Shown in pieces: positions 1-4,978 of a DNA stretch of 5,006 nucleotides. The notes beneath the pieces were generated by a model. That model was not told the DNA's origin. It worked only from the letters and a program-made list of their open reading frames with translations, and made no database searches. The DNA is taken from the NCBI GenBank assembly GCA_030705665.1, contig JAUZQA010000338.1:1-5006 (forward strand), in the 5' to 3' direction. The stretch comes from Bacillota bacterium (GTDB lineage Bacteria > Bacillota > Bacilli > Bacillales_B > DSM-18226). Position 1 is the stretch's first letter; every line of letters begins with the position of its first letter. A program made the position numbers and the translations under genes.

Positions 1-329
1 CCACACTCGTCACTGACCAGGAAGTATTAATCGCTTATCACACTGACTCCAAGGATAGAAATCTAACGGCTGATCAGGTCAAAAAAACAGCAATGTCGGT
101 GGTACCACGCTATTACCATGTTTATGTAACAGATAATCGAACTTTAATGAGGGATGTAGAAAATCTTTCTCATCTGGATTCAACAAGCAAAAATGCCCGT
201 AACTCTGTCACTCAGTTAGTTACACAAATGAAAAAGTCACCTCAAGGTTCACCAATGAACACGAACGAAAATGCAAATGGTGAAACACCAGATGATCATA
301 TATCACGGGAAAATATGAATAAAAAGTAA
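1..329 (+). CDS. YhcN/YlaJ-family sporulation lipoprotein, C-terminal part (yutC-like; 5' end outside window)
   Basis: The reading frame is open from position 3 to the TAA at 327-329 and gives the last 108 residues of a protein whose start lies upstream of the window. It runs through LVTDQEVLIAYHTDS and then VVPRYYHVYVTDN, the conserved core of the Bacillus YhcN/YlaJ spore lipoprotein family. The last 50 or so residues are low-complexity, rich in Asn, Lys, Ser and Glu, as tails in this family often are. The lipobox and signal peptide cannot be seen. An internal ATG at 93 lies inside the conserved domain and is not a credible start. Family members are made during sporulation and found in spore membranes or envelope; their biochemical role is not established. 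A neighbour of this type next to lipA fits yutC of B. subtilis, but the symbol is by position and family only. The gene converges on lipA and shares the hairpin that follows. Confidence 0.8.
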   Translation, partial: TLVTDQEVLIAYHTDSKDRNLTADQVKKTAMSVVPRYYHVYVTDNRTLMRDVENLSHLDSTSKNARNSVTQLVTQMKKSPQGSPMNTNENANGETPDDHISRENMNKK

Positions 330-331
330 AA

Positions 332-365
332 AGAGAGCAGAAAAGTAAACACTTTTCTGCTCTCT
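332..365. terminator. Bidirectional rho-independent terminator between the spore lipoprotein gene and lipA
   Basis: The arms at 332-346 and 351-365 are perfectly complementary over 15 bp with a 4-nt loop (AAAC). The hairpin begins 2 nt after the TAA of the plus-strand gene and ends 3 nt beyond the lipA stop on the minus strand. Read on the minus strand, it is followed by the T-rich run TTTTACTTTTTATTC, a good terminator for lipA. On the plus strand the following sequence (ATCTTATGC) is less T-rich, so termination in that direction may be weaker. Confidence 0.85.
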
Positions 366-368
366 ATC

Positions 369-1283
369 TTATGCTTCCTTTGCACTTTCACTAAGAAGTT
401 TTTTATGGTTAGCAGCAGCATTCACCTGTTCATCTGCATGGTAAGAAGAACGAACAAGCGGCCCTGCTTCACAGTGACTAAAACCTTTGGACAAAGCTAT
501 TTCTTTAAGCTCTTGAAATTCTTCAGGACTGTAGTATTTTTCTACCTTTAAGTGTTTTTTGGTTGGCTGCAAATATTGACCGATTGTCATAATATCAACC
601 TGATTTGCCCTTAGATCATCCATAACTTCAAGGATTTCTTCCTTCGTTTCACCAAGTCCAATCATTAAACTGGATTTTGTCGGGATATTTGGGTTCATTT
701 CTTTGGCCCGACGTAAAAACTCAAGGGAACGATCATAACGTGCCCGTGCTCTTACAGTTGGTGTCAGACGACGTGTTGTTTCAATATTATGATTTAAAAT
801 ATCTGGTTTGGCTTCCATTAAAATTCGAAGGTTCTCTTCCACTCCACCCATATCAGAAGGAAGAACCTCAATTGAAGTAAATGGATTTTTGCGGCGTATG
901 GCTCGAATCGTTTCAGCAAAAATAGCTGCACCGCCATCCTTCAAATCATCTCGGGAAACTGCCGTTACAACAACATGCTTTAAGTTCATTAGCTGAACTG
1001 AATCTGCAACCTTTTCTGGTTCTTTCCAATCAAGCTCTGTTGGCAAACCCGTTTTGACTGCACAAAAACGACAAGCCCGTGTGCATACATCACCAAGAAT
1101 CATAAAAGTTGCGGTTCTTCTTTCCCCCCAGCATTCGTGAATATTAGGGCATCTGGCTTCCTCGCAAACCGTGTGAAGTCCTTTTTCCCGCATCATTTTC
1201 TTTAGACCTGTATAGTGCTCATTTGTATTTAATTTTATTTTTAACCATTCTGGTTTTCTTAAATGCTCTTCTTTTTTGCTCAT
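369..1283 (-). CDS. lipA: Lipoyl synthase (radical SAM)
   Basis: LipA inserts two sulfur atoms at C6 and C8 of a protein-bound octanoyl group to make the lipoyl cofactor of pyruvate and 2-oxoglutarate dehydrogenases, branched-chain dehydrogenase and the glycine cleavage system; it is cytoplasmic. The 304-residue product has the auxiliary 4Fe-4S cysteines C40, C45 and C51 (CX4CX5C), the radical-SAM cysteines C67, C71 and C74 (CX3CX2C), and the C-terminal RSSY motif at 278-281, whose serine is an auxiliary-cluster ligand in the family. Other family blocks are [28 protein letters not shown] and [12 protein letters not shown]. The start is ATG 1283 ([13 protein letters not shown]), preceded by GGGGTGG; an in-frame TTG at 1322 has no ribosome site and adds residues not typical of the family. 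Length is close to the usual 300. It is transcribed alone, convergent with the lipoprotein gene and divergent from lytH. All catalytic residues are present. Confidence 0.98.
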   Translation of the reverse strand: MSKKEEHLRKPEWLKIKLNTNEHYTGLKKMMREKGLHTVCEEARCPNIHECWGERRTATFMILGDVCTRACRFCAVKTGLPTELDWKEPEKVADSVQLMNLKHVVVTAVSRDDLKDGGAAIFAETIRAIRRKNPFTSIEVLPSDMGGVEENLRILMEAKPDILNHNIETTRRLTPTVRARARYDRSLEFLRRAKEMNPNIPTKSSLMIGLGETKEEILEVMDDLRANQVDIMTIGQYLQPTKKHLKVEKYYSPEEFQELKEIALSKGFSHCEAGPLVRSSYHADEQVNAAANHKKLLSESAKEA

Positions 1284-1320
1284 CTTTCCACCCCGTGTAT
1301 AATCATGAACGTAAATCAAC

Positions 1321-1349
1321 AATATTTAAGTATGCCTTCTATTTGTCAC
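1321..1349 (-). promoter_or_regulatory. Weak candidate sigma-A promoter for lipA
   Basis: On the minus strand GTGACA (1349-1344) matches TTGACA at five of six positions. After a 17-nt spacer comes AATATT (1326-1321), which matches TATAAT at four of six; TAAATA two bases earlier is an alternative -10. The predicted transcript would have a leader of about 30 nt before the lipA ATG at 1283. This is by eye only, and AT-rich DNA gives such matches by chance. Confidence 0.25.
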
Positions 1350-1428
1350 TTTATCATAATGAAAATAGAACGACAAGTTGAACACCTCACATTACCATTA
1401 ATTGACCATAATGTTTTGGGCTAGAATT

Positions 1429-1437
1429 CATAAACTA
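1429..1437 (+). promoter_or_regulatory. Candidate sigma-K -10 element upstream of lytH
   Basis: CATAAACTA matches the sigma-K -10 consensus CATANNNTA exactly and lies 35 nt before the lytH GTG, which gives a leader of roughly 25-30 nt. A clear AC -35 element at the right spacing is missing. A second candidate, CATAATGTT at 1407-1415, has a poorer -10 but does have ACA at 1389-1391, 15 nt upstream. From established knowledge, B. subtilis lytH is transcribed by sigma-K in the mother cell, so one of these two is likely to be functional. Confidence 0.45.
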
Positions 1438-1459
1438 TTTTTGTAAATTATTTTTGAAA

Positions 1460-1474
1460 GGGAGGATTCCCGTG
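1460..1474 (+). promoter_or_regulatory. Ribosome binding site and GTG start of lytH
   Basis: GGGAGG at 1460-1465, within AAAGGGAGG, sits 6 nt before GTG at 1472-1474. An in-frame TTG at 1454 overlaps this SD and has no site of its own upstream. The GTG is therefore the start, and it places a normal signal peptide at the very N-terminus. Confidence 0.85.
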
Positions 1475-2464
1475 CGGGCATTTTGGATAATGAGCACATG
1501 TCTTTTTCTTTTTTTTACAACAATTGATGCTCATGCCGAGGAAACTAATGTGTTTCAGAAAAGAATGGAACTGTACAAAAAGGTTGAAACCGTTACACAA
1601 ATCCCTTGGTATTATTTAGCTGCTATTGACCAATACGAAAGAAGCATCCGTGAAGTCCGCAGGGATCTGCCAAAGGCAAATGGGACGATTGCCATTTATA
1701 TGAGGCCACAAGAATGGGCAGGCCTGACAAATCCGAATCCTTCTGATAAAAATCCAGCCGCGATTCAATTTTTTAACGGATTGGGTGCCGATGGCAATGG
1801 AGACGGAAAGGCGAGTTTAAAAAATGACGAGGATGTTTTATTTGCATTTGCCAACTATCTTCTTTCATATGGTGTTGACCCCGATAATTTAAAAATTGGG
1901 TTATGGAATTATTATCACCGTGATAAGACGGTTGGGATCATTGTCGGGAAAGCTAAAGTATACCGTCATTTTGGCAGGATTGACTTGGATGGGCATGCAT
2001 TTCCATTGCCTATCCGTTCCAATCACAGTTATCGATCTACTTGGGGAGATGCCAGGGGTTGGGGTGGTCGAAGAATACATGAAGGAACCGATATATTTGC
2101 CGATTATGGCGTTCCTGTAAGGGCCACCAATTATGGAATTGTTGAGATGAAAGGCTGGAATCGTTTCGGAGGCTGGAGAATCGGTATTCGTGACATTAAT
2201 AATACTTACCACTATTTTGCTCACTTAAGTGGTTTTGCGAAGGATGTGAAGGTGGGGCAAGTTGTGGAGCCGGGACAAATTATTGGCGGAGTTGGCAGCT
2301 CAGGCTATGGGCCTCCAGGAACATCGGGTAAATTCCCGCCGCACCTGCATTATGGTATGTATAAGGATACTGGGCTGACAGAATGGTCGTTTGATCCTTA
2401 TGCTCACTTAGCTGCATGGGAAAGACAAGAAAGAATCGCATCAAGAAAAGCAAGAGGAAGATAG
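1472..2464 (+). CDS. lytH: LytH (YunA), sporulation L-Ala-D-Glu endopeptidase, secreted M23 metallopeptidase
   Basis: The product has 330 residues from GTG 1472. Residues 1-22 form a signal peptide with a hydrophobic core and a likely AHA cleavage site before EET. Residues 23 to about 185 resemble a lysozyme-fold transglycosylase-like module (IPWYYLAAIDQYE, with E56 where MltB-type enzymes have the catalytic Glu) with an EF-hand-like loop, DGNGDG, at 107-112. Residues from about 195 to 315 are an M23 (LytM) domain with the zinc ligands H203 and D207 of HEGTD, the motif HYFAH (H247, H251), and HLH at 291-293. From established knowledge, B. subtilis LytH cuts between L-Ala and D-Glu in the stem peptide, leaving the single L-Ala side chains of spore cortex peptidoglycan. 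Motifs such as STWGDARGWGGRRIHEGTD and SSGYGPPGTSGKFPPHLH are strongly LytH-like. The gene is monocistronic, divergent from lipA and convergent with yunB; a sigma-K-like -10 lies upstream. The zinc site is intact. Activity of the N-terminal module is unproven. Confidence 0.93.
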   Translation: MRAFWIMSTCLFLFFTTIDAHAEETNVFQKRMELYKKVETVTQIPWYYLAAIDQYERSIREVRRDLPKANGTIAIYMRPQEWAGLTNPNPSDKNPAAIQFFNGLGADGNGDGKASLKNDEDVLFAFANYLLSYGVDPDNLKIGLWNYYHRDKTVGIIVGKAKVYRHFGRIDLDGHAFPLPIRSNHSYRSTWGDARGWGGRRIHEGTDIFADYGVPVRATNYGIVEMKGWNRFGGWRIGIRDINNTYHYFAHLSGFAKDVKVGQVVEPGQIIGGVGSSGYGPPGTSGKFPPHLHYGMYKDTGLTEWSFDPYAHLAAWERQERIASRKARGR

Positions 2465-2499
2465 GGCTGCAACAAAAAAGCAGCCCTAATTTTTTTTAT
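2462..2499 (+). terminator. Rho-independent terminator of lytH containing both convergent stop codons
   Basis: The arms TAGGGCTGC (2462-2470) and GCAGCCCTA (2480-2488) pair perfectly over 9 bp around a 9-nt A-rich loop. They are followed by ATTTTTTTTAT, a strong U-tract for plus-strand transcripts. The first three bases of the left arm are the lytH TAG stop. The last three bases of the right arm are the yunB TAG stop on the minus strand. In the minus direction no continuous T-run follows, so termination of yunB here may be weaker. Confidence 0.9.
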
Positions 2500-3241
2500 C
2501 AGGCAGCTGGATGGATGGTGCAGAACTTCCGCCGCCATTGTAGTATGTTGGAACATCCCCTTGAATGAGCGTACCGCCAACAGGAATGGTTTGCTTAAGC
2601 TGTGTTACTTTTGTTGCAAAAGGAAGAATAATTTGAACGGAGACAGTCACTTGAACTGAAACATCAATCCAGGTATTATTGATTCCCAGCGGTTTAAAGT
2701 TTGTTTTTACATCTGGACGAACATCACCAATTGCAAAAAAACGAACAGGAATATTGGGCCCCATATTTCCAAATAACGCGCTTTTGGTTACTTGCCCGAT
2801 TGGGATATACCACTCTATTCCATTGGAACTTTTTGAGGGATTCGTTTCTATTTTTACATCGGTTAATTGCTCAAGCGATGATAAATCTCCATTTTCCGCT
2901 GTTTTTAAATTATGTTGGATCTCAGTTGTGGTTTCAGCTAGTAAGCGATTGATGACATCTGGCTTTAATTTAGCGATTGGGGGTTTCCCATTTGAACTTG
3001 GAACAATTTGAATGGCATCCACCCCACTTGTATCTACTTTCTTGATCGCTTTACTTATAACAAGCGCTGCAATTTTGCGGGTTTGAGATTCAGCATACTT
3101 CATGAGTGTAGGTTCAATTCTCTTGTTTATGATCCATAACCCGGTGGCAGTTGAAAATAAAAAAAAGACTAGTGAAAGCAGCAGTACATAGCGTATTGGT
3201 AAAGGGCCCTTTCGTGTTAACCTTGTGCGGAATTTTGCCAA
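2486..3241 (-). CDS. yunB: Sporulation protein YunB
   Basis: The product is 251 residues from TTG 3241, close to my recollection of about 254 in B. subtilis. The N-terminus is a short basic cytoplasmic stretch (AKFRTRLTRKGPLP) followed by one transmembrane helix at about residues 18-38 (YVLLLSLVFFLFSTATGLWII). The rest is predicted outside the cytoplasmic membrane and ends in a polar Gly/Ser/Lys-rich tail. The sequence after the helix (EPTLMKYAESQTRKIAALVISKAI) is the family signature. YunB is a conserved endospore-former protein, known from B. subtilis as a sigma-E-dependent gene whose loss impairs sporulation; its molecular role is unknown. An in-frame ATG-initiated extension to 3337 would overlap the upstream HD-GYP gene by 50 nt and bury the SD, so TTG is preferred. 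The gene lies 46 nt downstream of the HD-GYP gene on the same strand and could be partly co-transcribed with it. It is convergent with lytH. Confidence 0.9.
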   Translation of the reverse strand: MAKFRTRLTRKGPLPIRYVLLLSLVFFLFSTATGLWIINKRIEPTLMKYAESQTRKIAALVISKAIKKVDTSGVDAIQIVPSSNGKPPIAKLKPDVINRLLAETTTEIQHNLKTAENGDLSSLEQLTDVKIETNPSKSSNGIEWYIPIGQVTKSALFGNMGPNIPVRFFAIGDVRPDVKTNFKPLGINNTWIDVSVQVTVSVQIILPFATKVTQLKQTIPVGGTLIQGDVPTYYNGGGSSAPSIQLPDKKN

Positions 3242-3257
3242 AAAAAATCCCCCCTTA
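3239..3257 (-). promoter_or_regulatory. Ribosome binding site and TTG start of yunB
   Basis: On the minus strand AAGGGGGGA is followed by a run of T residues and the TTG start codon at 3241-3239. The G-run (3254-3249) lies 7 nt before the start, the normal distance. No ATG or GTG in frame is placed as well. Confidence 0.8.
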
Positions 3258-3264
3258 CAAGCTA

Positions 3265-3272
3265 TATGTATG
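3265..3272 (-). promoter_or_regulatory. Possible sigma-E -10 element for yunB
   Basis: CATACATA on the minus strand resembles the sigma-E -10 consensus CATACANT. It lies in the 46-nt gap between the HD-GYP stop and the yunB SD, so a transcript would have a leader of about 20 nt. The expected -35 position, around GCGCTAG at 14-16 nt upstream, is a poor match to the ATA-type element. The call leans on the known sigma-E control of yunB in B. subtilis and is tentative. Confidence 0.35.
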
Positions 3273-3287
3273 CAGGCAAGGAGGAAA

Positions 3288-4397
3288 CTAGCGCAAATTG
3301 GCTGAACTTTTTTTAAAGGTTGTATCGCAGGCAACAATCATGACATCAAGTATCGTTTTTAGGTCAATTTCATAGGGGGTGACCTCGACTCCATTTTCCT
3401 CAAGAACCCGAACAATTGGGCGGTCACTCAGCCCAATATTCTGTCTGCAGACAACCCCTTTTCTGCCATCATTTAATACTACCGTTATACCGATGGGGTA
3501 GACAGCGACAGCTTGGCGAAACACTTCTATCGTTTTTTGATCATAGAGTGTCCCTGAGCCCGAATATAAAATTTCCAGCCCTTCATGTGGCAACATCGCC
3601 TGACGATAGATTCTATCGGTTGTAACGGCATCAAACACATCAGCCACAGCAATTATTTTCCCAAATGGATGAATTTCATTGCCTTTTATCCCACGTGGGT
3701 AGCCTGAGCCATTTAGCCTTTCATGGTGCTGATAGGCACAATGGGCAGCAATCAATGTAACCGAAGGAATATTTCTTAATAGCTCAAATCCTTCTACAGT
3801 GTGTTTTTTTACTTGATAAAACTCTTCGTCTGTTAGCCTTTCAGGCTTCATGAGAATTTCCTCTGGAATCTTTACTTTCCCCACATCATGTAAAAGGGCT
3901 CCAAGTCCCAGAGTTTCAAGTTCATGTTCCCTAAGCTTTAACTTCATTCCAATAGCCAGGGAATACATTGTGACGTTTAAAGAATGTGTAAATATATAAT
4001 TATCATATGTATAAACATCCGATAATAGTGCCAGCAAGTCCTGACTATCCTTTATTTCTGCCTGGATCTCCCGAATTATTCGAATAAGGCTTTTTGCTGC
4101 TTTTTCAAGCACTAACACATTGGAAAACTGGCGATTAGATTCAATTTCATCGAAGTGTTTCTGAATAGATGTGATTGCTTTTCTTCGTAATTTCATTGAA
4201 ATTGGATAGTGTAACTCCAGATCCTCTGTTTTGCGGTCTTGAATGTAAAGATAGTGAATGTTCATCTCGATTAATCGCTGCAAAAGGCGAGCATCTAGCT
4301 GAACGCCTTCATTAAGAAGAGTTTGTCCTTTATTATTAAAAATTGCTTTCCCTAGATAGGTGCCGCTTAATGACAATGATGTTTCCACAAGCCTCAT
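3288..4397 (-). CDS. HD-GYP domain protein, probable cyclic-di-GMP phosphodiesterase
   Basis: HD-GYP proteins are metal-dependent phosphodiesterases that hydrolyse cyclic di-GMP, usually to GMP. This 369-residue product has three parts. Residues 1-55 are a small N-terminal domain of the LGxxI...GxxLLxxG...Y.YI type common before HD-GYP domains in Firmicutes. Residues about 70-125 are a helical linker rich in charged residues. The catalytic domain at about 130-290 carries H138, HDVGK at 170-174, H199, H219, HHE at 224-226 with GSGYP at 230-234, and D253 followed by DAVTTDRIYR; all expected metal-ligand and GYP positions are present. Residues about 300-350 form a small beta-rich tail (GITVVLNDGRKGVV...RPIVRVL) seen in Bacillus HD-GYP proteins. 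No signal peptide or membrane helix is visible, so it is probably cytoplasmic. ATG 4397 is preceded by AGAGGTAGGG at 7 nt. It lies 46 nt upstream of yunB on the same strand. Cyclic di-GMP specificity is inferred from the family, not shown. Confidence 0.92.
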   Translation of the reverse strand: MRLVETSLSLSGTYLGKAIFNNKGQTLLNEGVQLDARLLQRLIEMNIHYLYIQDRKTEDLELHYPISMKLRRKAITSIQKHFDEIESNRQFSNVLVLEKAAKSLIRIIREIQAEIKDSQDLLALLSDVYTYDNYIFTHSLNVTMYSLAIGMKLKLREHELETLGLGALLHDVGKVKIPEEILMKPERLTDEEFYQVKKHTVEGFELLRNIPSVTLIAAHCAYQHHERLNGSGYPRGIKGNEIHPFGKIIAVADVFDAVTTDRIYRQAMLPHEGLEILYSGSGTLYDQKTIEVFRQAVAVYPIGITVVLNDGRKGVVCRQNIGLSDRPIVRVLEENGVEVTPYEIDLKTILDVMIVACDTTFKKSSANLR

Positions 4398-4525
4398 ACT
4401 AAATCCCTACCTCTAACAATAAAAGAAAATAAGACATATACCCTATATACTACCGTTACGATAATCCGCTTCCATCCTACATAAGTCTCTATTTATTGAA
4501 GTTTTTATGATATTTTTAAAAAATC

Positions 4526-4562
4526 GTGCCAGTGCTTGTTCTTTATACATGAGTACTGGCAC
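4526..4562. repeat. Inverted repeat / hairpin, possible secondary terminator for yunC
   Basis: The arms 4526-4539 and 4549-4562 share a perfect outer 8 bp (GTGCCAGT / ACTGGCAC). In a plus-strand RNA the stem extends to 14 bp through three G-U pairs around a 9-nt loop. In a minus-strand RNA those three pairs become A-C mismatches, so only the outer 8 bp plus an inner pair or two hold. Read on the minus strand the repeat is followed by GATTTTTTAAAAAT, which suits a backup terminator downstream of yunC. On the plus strand no T-run follows. Confidence 0.6.
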
Positions 4563-4584
4563 AATTAGGTCCGCCATAAAGACA

Positions 4585-4613
4585 TTAATAAAAGCCCGTA
4601 TATAATCAGGCTT
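4585..4613 (-). terminator. Rho-independent terminator of yunC
   Basis: Immediately after the yunC TAG, the minus strand reads AAGCCT, a 10-nt loop, then GGGCTT and TTATTAATG. The stem is 6 bp including one T-G wobble (outer arms AAGCC at 4592-4596 and GGCTT at 4609-4613 on the plus strand), followed by a short T-rich tract. The stem is modest, but position and U-tract are right. Confidence 0.6.
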
Positions 4614-4916
4614 CTAAATCATTTTTAATAATGCTTCTTTTCCGATCATACCTTTGTGGATCCCTAATGCCTCAGCCTCATGGGTGACAGATTCCATCGG
4701 CGCATCAAGCAGCTGTTGTATTGTTTTCACCCCAACCGCTCTTCCCGCAATAATTTTACGATCCTTTAATCTATCGTTTAACAACCCAACATCAAGCGCT
4801 CCGCACATGATATACCCCTTATCATTGGTTACTGCCAGAAGCGTTGTTTTAGGTAATAAAACAGTTACTGCCAAAAAGGTATGACCATCTAAATTAATTG
4901 GTGATAGATCAATCAA
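4614..4916 (-). CDS. yunC: YunC, DUF1805 family protein of unknown function
   Basis: The product is 100 residues from TTG 4916, close to the 101 or so of B. subtilis YunC. The whole length is one small domain: an N-terminal beta-strand region (IDLSPINLDGHTFLAVTVLL), the signature GYIMCGALDVGLLN at residues 34-47, then the conserved helix-rich half with IIAGRAVGVKTIQQLLDAP and the C-terminal GKEALLKM. There is no signal peptide or membrane helix, so it is probably cytoplasmic. DUF1805 proteins have been structurally characterised but I know of no assigned activity; the conserved Cys-Gly-Ala motif may be part of a functional site. An in-frame TTG at 4943 would place AAAGGAGAGG inside the coding region; TTG 4916, 8 nt after that SD, is a much better start. 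It is followed by its own terminator and separated by 216 nt from the HD-GYP gene, so it is likely a separate transcription unit. Confidence 0.9.
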   Translation of the reverse strand: MIDLSPINLDGHTFLAVTVLLPKTTLLAVTNDKGYIMCGALDVGLLNDRLKDRKIIAGRAVGVKTIQQLLDAPMESVTHEAEALGIHKGMIGKEALLKMI

Positions 4917-4934
4917 TTTAGCTTCCTCTCCTTT
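4914..4934 (-). promoter_or_regulatory. Ribosome binding site and TTG start of yunC
   Basis: On the minus strand AAAGGAGAGG (4934-4925) is followed by AAGCTAAA and TTG at 4916-4914. This is a near-ideal SD at normal spacing and decides the start against the in-frame TTG at 4943. The same frame stays open upstream to the window edge without any ATG, which I take as chance. Confidence 0.75.
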
Positions 4935-4978
4935 CCCTTTCAATTTATGAAAAGAGCAAAAAAGAGTTCCGCCTGTTT

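Larger units (their letters stand above)
4398..4613. other. Non-coding gap between yunC and the HD-GYP gene
   Basis: This gap of 216 nt holds the HD-GYP SD at 4402-4411 (minus), two hairpins near the yunC end, and no credible coding frame. A short palindrome, ATATA-CCC-TATAT at 4436-4448, lies 39 nt or more upstream of the HD-GYP ATG, in the place where a promoter or operator would be expected. I could not find a convincing -35/-10 pair for sigma-A or a sporulation sigma factor. No match to the conserved core of a cyclic di-GMP riboswitch was seen. Confidence 0.6.

Noticed and set aside
677..996. Open frames of 62-67 residues on the plus strand inside lipA (677-880 and 808-996)
   Set aside because: They lie antisense within lipA, have no ribosome site of note and encode nothing recognisable; they are shadows of the lipA coding frame.
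1896..2224. Open frames overlapping lytH on both strands (1896-2120 plus, 1901-2224 minus)
   Set aside because: Both are embedded in the conserved LytH coding sequence, which explains the region fully.
2679..3011. Two plus-strand frames antisense to yunB, up to 110 residues
   Set aside because: They have no SD and no family-like motifs, and the opposite strand encodes conserved YunB.
3242..3337. Longer yunB start at 3337 with a Cys-rich hydrophobic N-terminal extension
   Set aside because: It would overlap the end of the HD-GYP gene and translate through the SD of the TTG start; the extension is not typical of YunB.
4398..4525. Cyclic di-GMP riboswitch in front of the HD-GYP gene
   Set aside because: I looked for the conserved GEMM core and did not find it; the leader is AT-rich without the expected stems.
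4654..4884. A 76-residue plus-strand frame antisense to yunC
   Set aside because: It mirrors the yunC frame, and the conserved DUF1805 protein is on the minus strand.
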